In this document: piece by piece, positions 16,925-25,548 of the stretch
Layout of the letters: every line of letters begins with the position of its first letter
Position numbering within the stretch: position 1 is the stretch's first letter
Source: Natronohydrobacter thiooxidans
GTDB taxonomy: Bacteria > Pseudomonadota > Alphaproteobacteria > Rhodobacterales > Rhodobacteraceae
Reading direction: 5' to 3'
Length of the DNA stretch: 64,000 nt
NCBI RefSeq assembly: GCF_001884735.1
Contig: NZ_MJAP01000003.1
Span: 248,001-312,000, forward strand
Notes under the pieces: model-generated
Seen by the model: the letters and a program-made list of their open reading frames with translations, nothing else
What the model was told of the DNA's origin: nothing
Database searches by the model: none
Position numbers and translations under genes: made by a program

Positions 16925-17248
16925 TCAATCCGGCGCGAAAGTGGCCGCGACCTCATACATCACCGGCTCGAATCGCGCGCACATGGCGGCAATCGCGCGG
17001 TTGCGCTCGCGCATCTCGGTGGTGCGCAGCATCGCCTGAAAATCCTCGCGCGCGCGCCATTGCGAATAGGTCGCGATCCGGGTCTGGGCGTCATTGACAT
17101 GGATCGCCACTGCGCGAAATCCGGGCTGGTGGCGGATCACCTGCGCATAGGCATCCTGCAACGCCTCCAGCACATCCGCACAAGTCCCCGGTGTCATCTC
17201 GAAAGTGCTGATCACGGTCTGCCCGTCGCTATTGGTACTGATCTGCAT
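16925..17248 (-). CDS. Antibiotic biosynthesis monooxygenase (ABM) domain protein
   Basis: 107 residues with a ferredoxin-like ABM fold: TVISTFEMTPGTCADVLEAL, then RHQPGFRAVAIHVNDAQTRI, TYSQWRAREDFQAML and a final FEPVMYEVAATFAP. Members act as cofactor-free monooxygenases, heme-degrading enzymes, or dimeric proteins of unknown role; nothing here fixes which. The ATG at 17248 (MQISTNSDGQ) has GGGGAAA upstream. It sits between the VWA gene (47-bp gap) and thpR on the same strand, apparently within one operon. Confidence 0.85.
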   Translation of the reverse strand: MQISTNSDGQTVISTFEMTPGTCADVLEALQDAYAQVIRHQPGFRAVAIHVNDAQTRIATYSQWRAREDFQAMLRTTEMRERNRAIAAMCARFEPVMYEVAATFAPD

Positions 17249-17295
17249 GGCTGATTTCCCCTTTCCCCCCATCGTCGCGCAATGGGGCCGCGAAA

Positions 17296-18555
17296 TCAAT
17301 CACTGAGCATGGCCATCAGCCGCGCCTTTTCGCCCCGGTCCTGCCCGTCCGAGATCGCCTCGGCCAGCGCTTCGAGCGAGGCGATGGAATGGGCCGCGCG
17401 AAAGGCATCGACATGGGGCAGCATGGCGCGGATCCCGCGTGCGCGCGGCGCGAAACTGTCCCAGCGCAACAAGGGGTTGAGCCAGATCAGCCGCCGCGAT
17501 GACAGATGCAGCCGCTCCATCTCGCGCGCCAGCAGCGCCGGGTCGTCCCGGTCCAGCCCGTCCGAGATCAAGAGCACTACCGCCCCCTGCCCCAGCACCC
17601 GGCGCGACCAATCGACATTGAAGGCCCGCAGACAGCCCCCGATCCGCGTGCCGCCCTGCCAGTCCTGCGCCTCGGCCCCGGCGGCATTCAGCGCCGCATC
17701 CACATCGCGGGCGCGCAGATGGCGGGTGATATTCGTCAGCCGGGTGCCGAAGGTGAAGGCATGCACCTTCGCCCAGCCCTGCCCCTGCCGGTTGGCAACC
17801 GCATGGACGAAATGCAGCACCATGCGCGAATATTGCGACATCGAGCCCGAAATATCGCACAGCACCACCAGCGCGGGCCAGCGGGTGCGGGGCTTGCGCA
17901 GATGCAGGCGCGTGATCTCCCCGCCTTGGCGGATGCTCATCCGCATCGTGCGCCGCCAGTCGGGTCTGCGCCCGTGCGGATCGGCCTGCAAACGGCGCGT
18001 GGCGATGGGCTTTACTGGCAAGGACAGCCGCGCCAGCATCCGCTTGGCCGCTGCGGCCTCCTCCGCAGACATCTGTTCGAAATCGAGCACGCGCAATCGT
18101 TCCTCGCCTGAAGCCGTCTGCGAGGCGTCGATCTGGATCTCGGTATCTTCGGTGTCTTTGATGCTGTCCGGCAGCTCCGGGGCCTCGGCCCCGTCGAGAA
18201 GCGCCTCTGCTGCGCGCCTGGCCGCCGATTCGGCTGTTCTTTCCTCGGCGACATTGCGGAGCGCCGGCAGCATCAGCGACATCATATGTTCCAGATAGCG
18301 CGGATCGCGCCAGTAGAGGCGGAAAATCTGGCCAAAGACCTGCCGCTCTTCGGGCCGGTTCACGAAAACCGCATGCAGGGTCCAGTAGAAATCGGCCTTG
18401 CGGTCAAAGCCTGCCGCCGCCACGGCCTCGATCGCCGCCCTCACCCGCCCCGGCCCGATGGGCAGCCCCGCCCGGCGCAGGGCGCGCGCGAAATGGGTGA
18501 TGTTATCGACCAGCTTGCCATGCTCGGGGATCGGCAGATCGGGGTAGCGCGCCAT
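17296..18555 (-). CDS. VWA domain protein of the CoxE type
   Basis: 419 residues. The N-terminal half is helical with FARALRRAGLPIGPGRVRAA and FYWTLHAVFVNRPEE, the usual beginning of CoxE-like proteins. The VWA domain in the second half has the MIDAS motif VVLCDISGSMSQYSRM and the later DWQGGTRIGG and VVLLISDGLDRDD. CoxE-like proteins work with MoxR-type ATPases (CoxD) as chaperone pairs that mature metalloenzymes; the actual client is unknown because no molybdenum or CO dehydrogenase genes are near. The MoxR gene lies 86 bases upstream on the same strand. Confidence 0.92.
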   Translation of the reverse strand: MARYPDLPIPEHGKLVDNITHFARALRRAGLPIGPGRVRAAIEAVAAAGFDRKADFYWTLHAVFVNRPEERQVFGQIFRLYWRDPRYLEHMMSLMLPALRNVAEERTAESAARRAAEALLDGAEAPELPDSIKDTEDTEIQIDASQTASGEERLRVLDFEQMSAEEAAAAKRMLARLSLPVKPIATRRLQADPHGRRPDWRRTMRMSIRQGGEITRLHLRKPRTRWPALVVLCDISGSMSQYSRMVLHFVHAVANRQGQGWAKVHAFTFGTRLTNITRHLRARDVDAALNAAGAEAQDWQGGTRIGGCLRAFNVDWSRRVLGQGAVVLLISDGLDRDDPALLAREMERLHLSSRRLIWLNPLLRWDSFAPRARGIRAMLPHVDAFRAAHSIASLEALAEAISDGQDRGEKARLMAMLSD

Positions 18556-18587
18556 CGCTCAGGCCATATCAGGGGCGTGGCCCCTCA

Positions 18588-18640
18588 CCAGCCCCGCAAG
18601 GGGGCTGGTTTCACCCCAGAGTATTATTGGCAAGATGAAA
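18588..18640 (-). repeat. 3' element, copy C (between moxR and VWA genes)
   Basis: An 8-bp hairpin (18588-18595 with 18601-18608, loop GCAAG) and the box AGAGTATTATTGGCAAGATG. On the minus strand it begins one base after the MoxR stop, inside what otherwise looks like an operon, so partial termination between ATPase and VWA genes is possible. Confidence 0.72.
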
Positions 18641-18641
18641 C

Positions 18642-19541
18642 TCATGCCGGTTCCAGCGATTGCCGGGCCTCGTCGAGGATCTTCTTCGCCTCCAGCCCTT
18701 GCAGGCGCGCGATATCATCCTGATATTTCAGAATTGCGCCCAGCGTGTCGGAAATCACCTCGGGCGAAAGCTCCAGCACATCAAGCGCGAGCAGGCATTT
18801 CGCCCAGTCGATGGTTTCGGCAACACCGGGTTTCTTGAACAGATCCTCCATGCGCAACCGCTGGACAAAGGCCACGATCTCGCGCGAGAGCCGCTCCGAG
18901 GCTTCGGGCGCGCGGGCCGCAAGGATTTCCAGCTCGCGCGCGAAATTCGGATAATCGACCCAGTGATAGAGACAGCGGCGCTTGAGCGCGTCATGCACCT
19001 CGCGCGTGCGGTTCGAGGTCAGGATGACGATGGGCGGTTCTGCCGCCCTGATCGTGCCCAGTTCGGGGATCGTGACCTGAAAATCCGACAGCGCCTCCAG
19101 CAGGAAGGCTTCAAAAGGTTCGTCCGTGCGGTCGATCTCGTCGATCAGCAGCACCGGCGCGCCGCCGGGCTGCGGGCGCATGGCCTGCAAAAGCGGGCGC
19201 TCGATCAGATAGTCCGGCCCGAACAGCTCGGCGCGCAGATCCGCCTTGTCGCCCGTGGCCTCTGCCGCGCGGATGGCGATCATCTGGGCCGCGAAATTCC
19301 ACTCATAGACCGCAGAGGCCGCATCCAGCCCCTCATAGCATTGCAGCCGGATCAGGCGGCGGCCCAGCGCCGTGGCAATGGCCTTGGCGATCTCGGTCTT
19401 GCCCGTGCCGGGTTCGCCTTCGAGGAAGATCGGCCGGTTCAGCCGCAGCGCAAGAAAAGCAACCGTCGCAAGTGCGCGATCCGCAATATAGGATTGCTGC
19501 CCCAGAAGCGCCTGCACATCGTCGATACTGCTGAAAACCAT
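18642..19541 (-). CDS. MoxR family AAA+ ATPase
   Basis: 299 residues. Walker A is FLEGEPGTGKTE, Walker B VLLIDEIDRTDE, sensor 1 VILTSNRTREVHDALKRR, all in MoxR order. Such ATPases pair with VWA proteins to remodel or load cofactors into enzyme complexes. The chosen ATG at 19541 (MVFSSIDDVQALLG) follows GGCAGGGGC; a start 57 bases upstream is possible but unlike the family. First gene of a minus-strand run: MoxR, VWA, ABM protein, thpR. Divergent from ccmF. Confidence 0.93.
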   Translation of the reverse strand: MVFSSIDDVQALLGQQSYIADRALATVAFLALRLNRPIFLEGEPGTGKTEIAKAIATALGRRLIRLQCYEGLDAASAVYEWNFAAQMIAIRAAEATGDKADLRAELFGPDYLIERPLLQAMRPQPGGAPVLLIDEIDRTDEPFEAFLLEALSDFQVTIPELGTIRAAEPPIVILTSNRTREVHDALKRRCLYHWVDYPNFARELEILAARAPEASERLSREIVAFVQRLRMEDLFKKPGVAETIDWAKCLLALDVLELSPEVISDTLGAILKYQDDIARLQGLEAKKILDEARQSLEPA

Positions 19542-19745
19542 GCCCCTGCCGCCCGAAACGCTTTGCGACAGGCTGGCGCGCTTGCCCGTCCGGGTCAAGC
19601 CCGTCGCGCGGTGCCTACGACCAATGAACGAGACCGGGTCGCCAAACTGTGACGCCGGGTCGCGCCCTGACAGGGCTTGCGCGCTTTGCCTGAGAGCGGA
19701 TTTGCGCTAGGAGTCTCGCAACGCAGTCTGGGACATCCTGAAGAC

Positions 19746-21719
19746 ATGATCGTCGAACTTGGACATTTCGCCCTGATCCTCGCCTTCGCTGTGGCGCTGG
19801 CGCAAAGCATCATCCCGCTGGTCGGCGCGCATAAGGGCTGGCGCGACTGGATGGTGGTGGCCAATCCCATGGCCACTGTGCAATTCCTGCTGGTGGGCTT
19901 CAGCTATGCCGCCCTCACCTATGCTTTCCTCGTGTCGGATTTCTCGGTCAAGCTGGTGGTGGACAATTCCCACACGCTCAAGCCGCTGATCTACAAGATC
20001 TCCGGCGTCTGGGGAAACCATGAAGGCTCGATGCTGCTCTGGGTGCTGATCCTCGCACTTTTCGGGGCCTCGGCCGCATGGTTCGGGGGCAACCTGCCCG
20101 CAACCCTGCAAGCGCGGGTGCTGGCGGTGCAATCGGCGATCACGGCGGCCTTCATGGCCTTCACGATCTTCACCTCCAACCCCTTCACAAGACTGGCTTT
20201 TCCGCCCTTCGACGGGACCGACCTGAACCCGCTTCTGCAAGATCCCGGCCTCGCCTTCCACCCGCCCTTTCTCTACCTCGGCTATGTCGGACTTTCGATG
20301 GCTTTCAGCTTCGCCATCGCCGCGCTGATCGAAGGCCGGGTCGATGCCGCCTGGGGCCGCTGGGTGCGGCCCTGGACGCTCGCCGCCTGGGTGTTTCTTA
20401 CCATCGGCATCGCCACCGGGTCATGGTGGGCCTATTACGAATTGGGCTGGGGCGGATTCTGGTTCTGGGATCCGGTGGAAAACGCCTCCTTCATGCCATG
20501 GCTTTTCGCGGCAGCACTCCTGCATTCGGCCATCGTGGTCGAAAAACGCGAGACGCTGAAAAGCTGGACCATCCTGCTGGCGATTCTGGGTTTCGGCTTC
20601 TCGCTGATGGGCACATTCATCGTGCGCTCGGGGCTCTTGACCTCGGTCCATGCTTTCGCCATGGACCCCGAGCGCGGTGTGTTCATCCTGATGATCCTCG
20701 CCGGGTTCATGGGCGGCGCGTTAACCCTTTTTGCCTTCCGCGCCCCGGTGCTGGAGGCCAAGGGCGTCTTCGCCACGGTCAGCCGCGAATCGGCACTTGT
20801 GATCAACAATGTCCTGCTGGCAGTGTCATCCTTCGTCATCTTCATCGGCACGATGTGGCCCCTGATCGCGGAAATGCTCTTTGACCGGGTGCTCTCGGTC
20901 GGCCCACCCTTCTTCAACACTGCCTTCACGCCCTTCATGGTGGCGCTTGCCATGGTGCTGCCCATCGGCGCCATGGTGCCGTGGAAACGCGGCAATCTCG
21001 CGCGCGTGATGCAGCCACTCTGGGGCATCGCGGCCTTCTCGGTCGCGATGGGAGCAGTGACTTGGGCCCTGCAAACCGGCAATTCGCCGCTGGTGCCGGT
21101 GGGGCTGGCGCTGGGGCTCTGGGTGGTGCTGGGCTCTGCGGTCGATCTCTGGACCCGGACCGGGCGCGGCAGCATCGGCAATCGCGCCAGGCGCCTGACC
21201 CGCCTGCCGCGCGCGGATTGGGGCAAGGCCACGGCCCATACCGGGCTGGGCGTGACCATCTTCGCCGTGGCGGCGCTGGTCGGCTGGGAGAGCGAAGATA
21301 TCCGCGTCGTCCAGATCGGCGAGAGCTTCGAAAAGGGCGGCTACACCCTGACCCTGACCTCGGTCGACCGCGTGCAGGGGCCGAATTATGTCTCGACCAT
21401 GGGCACGCTGGAGGCGCATCGCGACGGGCGGCTGATCACCACACTGCACCCGGAAAAGCGCTTCTACCCGATTGCGGGCATGCCCACGACCGAAGCCGCG
21501 ATCGATTACAAGATCCACCGCGATCTCTATATCACGCTGGGCGATCCGCAGGATAATGGGGGCTGGGCAGTGCGCACCTATATCAAACCCTTCGCGAACT
21601 GGCTGTGGTTCGGCTGCTTCCTGATGGCGCTCGGGGGCATTTTCAGCCTGACCGACCGGCGATTCCGCGTCGCCGCCGGGGCGGCGCGCAAGGGCCCGAA
21701 TGCGGTGCCGGCAGAATGA
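19746..21719 (+). CDS. ccmF: Cytochrome c heme lyase subunit CcmF
   Basis: 657-residue polytopic inner-membrane protein of the cytochrome c maturation system I. Many hydrophobic helices are seen. The WWD heme-handling signature appears as WGGFWFWDPVENASFMPW near residue 240, preceded by the heme-binding segment around GVWGNHEGSMLLW. The large C-terminal periplasmic domain (GESFEKGGYTLTL...) follows. It transfers heme from holo-CcmE to apocytochrome together with CcmH. The ATG at 19746 gives MIVELGHFALILAFAVALAQ, the usual N terminus. The stop overlaps the ccmH start as ATGA, indicating translational coupling. Confidence 0.97.
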   Translation: MIVELGHFALILAFAVALAQSIIPLVGAHKGWRDWMVVANPMATVQFLLVGFSYAALTYAFLVSDFSVKLVVDNSHTLKPLIYKISGVWGNHEGSMLLWVLILALFGASAAWFGGNLPATLQARVLAVQSAITAAFMAFTIFTSNPFTRLAFPPFDGTDLNPLLQDPGLAFHPPFLYLGYVGLSMAFSFAIAALIEGRVDAAWGRWVRPWTLAAWVFLTIGIATGSWWAYYELGWGGFWFWDPVENASFMPWLFAAALLHSAIVVEKRETLKSWTILLAILGFGFSLMGTFIVRSGLLTSVHAFAMDPERGVFILMILAGFMGGALTLFAFRAPVLEAKGVFATVSRESALVINNVLLAVSSFVIFIGTMWPLIAEMLFDRVLSVGPPFFNTAFTPFMVALAMVLPIGAMVPWKRGNLARVMQPLWGIAAFSVAMGAVTWALQTGNSPLVPVGLALGLWVVLGSAVDLWTRTGRGSIGNRARRLTRLPRADWGKATAHTGLGVTIFAVAALVGWESEDIRVVQIGESFEKGGYTLTLTSVDRVQGPNYVSTMGTLEAHRDGRLITTLHPEKRFYPIAGMPTTEAAIDYKIHRDLYITLGDPQDNGGWAVRTYIKPFANWLWFGCFLMALGGIFSLTDRRFRVAAGAARKGPNAVPAE

Positions 21720-22180
21720 GCTGGCTGCGCATTTTCCTCATCGGGCTGGCCATCAGCCTCGCCAGCCCTTCGGTGGCGGTCCAGCCCGATGAGATACTGG
21801 ATGACCCCGCGCTTGAAAGCCGCGCGCGCGATATCTCGGCGGGGTTGCGCTGTCTGGTCTGCCGCAACGAATCCATCGACGAATCGAACGCGGAACTGGC
21901 GCGGGACATGCGGCTTCTGGTGCGCGAACGGCTGGTCGAGGGCGACAGCGATGCCGAGGTTCTGGCCTTTATCGTCGAACGTTACGGCGAATATGTGCTG
22001 CTGCGCCCGACCACCGAAGGCGCGAATATGCTGCTCTGGATCGCGGCACCGGTGCTGTTCGTGATCGCGCTCCTGTCCGCCGGGCTCTATCTGCGGCGGC
22101 GCGCCAATGCGCCGGAACCCGGAAAGGACCGGCTCAGCCCCGAAGAAGAAGCGCGGCTGCGCGAACTTCTCAAGGAGTGA
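21716..22180 (+). CDS. ccmH: Cytochrome c maturation protein CcmH (CcmH/CycL)
   Basis: 154 residues: an N-terminal signal or membrane segment (WLRIFLIGLAISLAS), the redox motif LRCLVCRNESI with C46 and C49, then ARDMRLLVRERLVEGDSDAE and a C-terminal membrane anchor (MLLWIAAPVLFVIALLSAGL). It is the periplasm-facing thiol reductant that prepares apocytochrome CxxCH motifs for heme ligation with CcmF. It starts within the ccmF stop (ATGA). The E. coli-type TPR extension (CcmI part) is absent, as usual in alphaproteobacteria. Confidence 0.96.
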   Translation: MSWLRIFLIGLAISLASPSVAVQPDEILDDPALESRARDISAGLRCLVCRNESIDESNAELARDMRLLVRERLVEGDSDAEVLAFIVERYGEYVLLRPTTEGANMLLWIAAPVLFVIALLSAGLYLRRRANAPEPGKDRLSPEEEARLRELLKE

Positions 22181-22247
22181 CGCACCGTCCGGGCTTCCCT
22201 TGGCGGCTGGGCGCGATACTCTGCGCGCAAAGCCCGGAGGGATGACC

Positions 22248-23024
22248 ATGGAATATGACACGCTTCTGACCCGCGAAGAGGGCGGGATCGGCACGATCAC
22301 ACTGAACCGCCCCGAAGTCATGAACGCCCTGAACAAACAGATGCGGGCGGAACTGACCCATGCGCTGAAAGAGATCAGCGCGCGGGTGCGGGTGCTGGTG
22401 CTGACCGGTGCCGGGCGGGCGTTCTGCTCGGGGCAGGATCTGGGCGATGGCGGCAATGCCGCGCAGATCGATCTGGAACGCACGCTGCGCGAGGAATATG
22501 AACCCATGCTGCGCGCGATCTATGACGCGCCGGTGCCGGTCATTGCCGCCGTGAATGGCAGTGCCGCAGGCGCCGGGGCCAATCTGGCGCTGGCCGCGGA
22601 TCTGGTGATCGCAACCGAATCGGCAAGTTTCATTCAGGCTTTCAGCCGGATCGGCCTGATCCCCGATGCGGGCGGCACATGGTTCCTGCCGCGCCAGATC
22701 GGCTTTGCCCGCGCGATGGGGACGATGCTGCTTGCCGACCGGATCAGCGCGCGGCAGGCGGCCGACTGGGGCATGATCTGGGAGGCCGTGGCCGACAGCC
22801 AGTTCGAAAGCCAGTGGCAGGCCCGCGCGGCGACCCTGGCTGCGGGGCCGACGATTGCCTATCGCAATATCCGCAAAGCGCTGCGCAAGAGCCTGTCCAA
22901 TCCCCTGGACACACAGCTGGCGCTGGAAGCGCAATTGCAGGCGGAAGCGGGCAAGACCCGCGACTTTCAGGAAGGGGTCATGGCCTTTCTGGAAAAGCGC
23001 CCTGCGCAATTTGAAGGCCGTTAG
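22248..23024 (+). CDS. Enoyl-CoA hydratase/isomerase (PaaG-like)
   Basis: 258-residue crotonase-fold enzyme. The oxyanion-hole segments are GRAFCSGQDLGDG and VNGSAAGAGANLALAADLVI, and FSRIGLIPDAGGTWFLPRQI is the second signature. The DAGGTWFLPR form and an active-site Asp in the second half place it near 2-(1,2-epoxy-1,2-dihydrophenyl)acetyl-CoA isomerase (PaaG) and related isomerases. The rest of a phenylacetate pathway is not in the window, so the name is provisional. Start at ATG 22248, six bases after GGAGGG; an ATG two codons earlier touches that Shine-Dalgarno. It follows ccmFH in the order common to Rhodobacteraceae. Confidence 0.9.
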   Translation: MEYDTLLTREEGGIGTITLNRPEVMNALNKQMRAELTHALKEISARVRVLVLTGAGRAFCSGQDLGDGGNAAQIDLERTLREEYEPMLRAIYDAPVPVIAAVNGSAAGAGANLALAADLVIATESASFIQAFSRIGLIPDAGGTWFLPRQIGFARAMGTMLLADRISARQAADWGMIWEAVADSQFESQWQARAATLAAGPTIAYRNIRKALRKSLSNPLDTQLALEAQLQAEAGKTRDFQEGVMAFLEKRPAQFEGR

Positions 23025-23032
23025 GCGGCGCT

Positions 23033-23061
23033 GTAGGGTGCGTGGGAACCACGCACCTTAC
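23033..23061. repeat. Palindromic intergenic repeat, copy 1
   Basis: GTAGGGTGCGTG, a 5-base centre (GGAAC), then CACGCACCTTAC: near-perfect 12-bp arms with one G/T difference. It lies nine bases after the enoyl-CoA hydratase stop and 27 bases before the convergent ccmE stop. Three further copies are at 33865, 41274 and 42710. Confidence 0.85.
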
Positions 23062-23088
23062 TTCACCGGTCGCGCTGTTCCGAAAGCG

Positions 23089-23538
23089 TCAACTCTGCGG
23101 ATCCGGCCCGCGCCATTCGCCCTGTTCTTTCAGGGCTTCCATCACTTCGCGCGGCATATAGGTCTCGTCATGCTTGGCCAGGATCTCGCTGGCCTGAAAC
23201 ACCCCGTCAACAAAGCGTCCGGTGCCCACCATGCCCTCATTCTCCGAGAAGAGATCCGGCAGGATCCCCCGGTAATGCACCTCGACCGAGGCAGGACCAT
23301 CGGTCACGCGAAACACCACCGTATCCGACTGACCCCGCAGGATCGAGCCCGGCTCCACCAGCCCGCCAATACGAAATACTTCATGTGGCGACGGCGGTTC
23401 GGCCAGGACCTGCGAGGGCGAGCGGAAGAAATTGATCCCGTCGCGCATCGCATAGCCGATCAGGGCGGTGGAAAGCGCGAGCGCCACGGCTGCGACCGAG
23501 ATGATCTGGATCCGACGGGTTTTCTTCAGGCTCTTCAT
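23089..23538 (-). CDS. ccmE: Heme chaperone CcmE
   Basis: 149 residues: a basic N terminus and one membrane anchor (IQIISVAAVALALSTALIGY), then a periplasmic OB-fold domain with VFRIGGLVEPGSI, HYRGILPDLFSENEG and the heme-attachment motif AKHDETYMP (H123, Y127 by count, matching the histidine and tyrosine of the family). It carries heme from CcmC to CcmF. Here it is separate from ccmFH and convergent with them, lying 14 bases behind argC on the same strand. Confidence 0.97.
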   Translation of the reverse strand: MKSLKKTRRIQIISVAAVALALSTALIGYAMRDGINFFRSPSQVLAEPPSPHEVFRIGGLVEPGSILRGQSDTVVFRVTDGPASVEVHYRGILPDLFSENEGMVGTGRFVDGVFQASEILAKHDETYMPREVMEALKEQGEWRGPDPQS

Positions 23539-23552
23539 GTCTTCCTCTCACG

Positions 23553-24581
23553 TCACGGGAAGAGGGGCGCGCCCATCAGACCTGCCGTCTCTTCCAGTCC
23601 CAGCATCAGGTTCGCATTCTGCATCGCCTGCCCGCTGGACCCTTTGCACAGATTGTCCAGCGCCGCGATCACCAGCGCCCGTCCGGGCACGCGATCCCCG
23701 ACGACGCCAATATGCACGAAATTGGACCCGCGCACATCATGCGTCGAGGGGGTTGTGCCAAAAGGTAGCACGCAGATCATTGATTCAGCGCAATAGCGGG
23801 CCTGCAAAACTTCGTGAATTTGCGCAGCATCGCCGTCAAGCCAGGCGGTCGCGAGGATCCCCCGGTTCATCGGCAGCAAATGCGGCGTGAACTGGATATG
23901 CACGGGCCGCCCGGCCAAGGCACTGAATTCCTGATCAAATTCGCCCAGATGCCGATGCGTGCCACCCACGGCATAGGCCTGGGTGCCCTCGGAAAGCTCG
24001 GCATGCAGCAGGTTTTCCTTCAGCGCCCGCCCTGCCCCGGAAACCCCGCATTTCAGGTCCAGAATGATGCGGTCCAGATCGATCACCGCCGCCTCGATCA
24101 GCGGGAGCAGCATGTATTGGCCGGTTGCGGCATTGCAGCCGGTGCCCGCGACCAGACGGGCGGCGCGGATCTCGTCGCGGTAGAACTCGGTCAGGCCATA
24201 GACCGCTTCCTTCTGGATCTCGGGCGCGGCATGGGGTTTGCCATACCATTTCGCATAGGCTTCCGGGTCGCGCAGCCGGAAATCTGCTGATAAATCAACG
24301 ATTTTCAGAGCGCGCGGCAGGTCCTTGACAACAGCTTGCGAGGTCGCATGCGGCAGCGCACAGAAGGCCAGATCGATGCTGCTGAAATCCACATCCTCGA
24401 TCCGGCACAGATCGGGCAGGTCAAGATGGCGCAGAAACGGGAAGACCTGCGCCATGGGCTGGCCGGCCTTGCGCTCGCCGGTCAGCGCCGCAATCCGAAG
24501 ATCGGGATGGGTCGAGATCAGCCGGACAAGCTCTGCACCCGTATAGCCAGAGGCTCCGAGGATGGCGATGGATTTGGTCAT
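23553..24581 (-). CDS. argC: N-acetyl-gamma-glutamyl-phosphate reductase
   Basis: 342 residues. The N-terminal Rossmann motif is [15 protein letters not shown]. Further family blocks are [37 protein letters not shown] and a histidine-containing [11 protein letters not shown]. The catalytic cysteine falls at C149, but in the context [14 protein letters not shown] rather than the common PGCYPT. It reduces N-acetylglutamyl-5-phosphate with NADPH in arginine synthesis; the changed context is worth checking but position and the rest of the protein fit ArgC. It lies 14 bases upstream of ccmE on the same strand. Confidence 0.93.
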   Translation of the reverse strand: MTKSIAILGASGYTGAELVRLISTHPDLRIAALTGERKAGQPMAQVFPFLRHLDLPDLCRIEDVDFSSIDLAFCALPHATSQAVVKDLPRALKIVDLSADFRLRDPEAYAKWYGKPHAAPEIQKEAVYGLTEFYRDEIRAARLVAGTGCNAATGQYMLLPLIEAAVIDLDRIILDLKCGVSGAGRALKENLLHAELSEGTQAYAVGGTHRHLGEFDQEFSALAGRPVHIQFTPHLLPMNRGILATAWLDGDAAQIHEVLQARYCAESMICVLPFGTTPSTHDVRGSNFVHIGVVGDRVPGRALVIAALDNLCKGSSGQAMQNANLMLGLEETAGLMGAPLFP

Positions 24582-24636
24582 TGTCTTTTTCTTTCAACGT
24601 CTTGCGAAGCCGCTGATCGCTCAGGCGCTCCGCGCG

Positions 24637-24660
24637 GGAGTATTTGGAGCAAGATGAAGC
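24637..24660 (-). repeat. 3' element, copy D (behind murI)
   Basis: The box GGAGTATTTGGAGCAAGATG directly abuts the murI stop codon on the minus strand. The GC-rich hairpin seen in other copies is weak or missing here. Confidence 0.7.
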
Positions 24661-25473
24661 TCAGGCGGGTCGGAAGGTGATCTGGCGGCGCAGGAATTGC
24701 GTGGCCTTGCGCGAGACATTGACCGGATCGCCAGTGGTCAGAAACGCGCTTTCGCGGCCCGCGCCCAGCATTTCCGGATGGCGTCTGAGGTAATCATCAA
24801 GGCTGGCGGCGACCAGATTGGGCTGGGAATAGACGTCGACATTGGGCCCCAAAGCGTCACGAAAGGCATGTTCTACAAGGGGATAGTGGGTGCAGCCCAG
24901 CACGGCGGCCTCTGGTCGCGGCATGCGGCGCAGGAGCGATTCGACATGGCTATGCACCAGGGCTTCGGCAAGCTGCATGTCGCCCTGCTCGATCGCGTCC
25001 ACGACACCGCCGCAGGGCTGGGCCTCGACATCGACACCGATGGCGCGGAAAGCCAGTTCGCGCTGGAAGGCCCTACTAGATACGGTAGCAGGCGTCGCAA
25101 AAAGCGCAACATGCTTGACGGCCACCTCGCGCGGGGGGGAGTTATCGCCCCATTGGCGTTCGGTCAGCGCCTCGATCAGCGGCACGAAAACGCCCAGCAC
25201 GCGCTTGTCGGCGGGTACCCAGGTTTCCTGCATGCGTTTCAGCGCCGCCGCAGAGGCGGTGTTGCAGGCCAGGATTACCAGATCGCAGCCTTCCTCCCAG
25301 AGCCGTTCGACATTGGCGCAGGTGAGGTCGAAAATATCCTCGGCATCGCGCACACCATAAGGCGTATGGGCGTTATCCCCCAGATAAACAAAGGGAATTT
25401 CGGGCAGGCGCTCGGTCAATGCGCCCAGGACGGTCAGCCCGCCCAGCCCGGAATCGAATACGCCCACTGCCAT
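24661..25473 (-). CDS. murI: Glutamate racemase
   Basis: 270 residues. The two catalytic cysteines lie in [13 protein letters not shown] (C70) and [13 protein letters not shown], with the N-terminal [20 protein letters not shown] and [11 protein letters not shown]. It makes D-glutamate for peptidoglycan. The ATG at 25473 gives the canonical start behind GGAGACAGGCAAA; an ATG 39 bases upstream would add residues not seen in the family. It follows the indolepyruvate oxidoreductase gene by 75 bases, and argC follows it across a 3' element. Confidence 0.95.
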   Translation of the reverse strand: MAVGVFDSGLGGLTVLGALTERLPEIPFVYLGDNAHTPYGVRDAEDIFDLTCANVERLWEEGCDLVILACNTASAAALKRMQETWVPADKRVLGVFVPLIEALTERQWGDNSPPREVAVKHVALFATPATVSSRAFQRELAFRAIGVDVEAQPCGGVVDAIEQGDMQLAEALVHSHVESLLRRMPRPEAAVLGCTHYPLVEHAFRDALGPNVDVYSQPNLVAASLDDYLRRHPEMLGAGRESAFLTTGDPVNVSRKATQFLRRQITFRPA

Positions 25474-25548
25474 TTTGCCTGTCTCCGGCCCTGAAAACCC
25501 TGCGCCTTGCATAGAACCGGGAGGGTCGAAAATCCAGCCTGATTGCGC

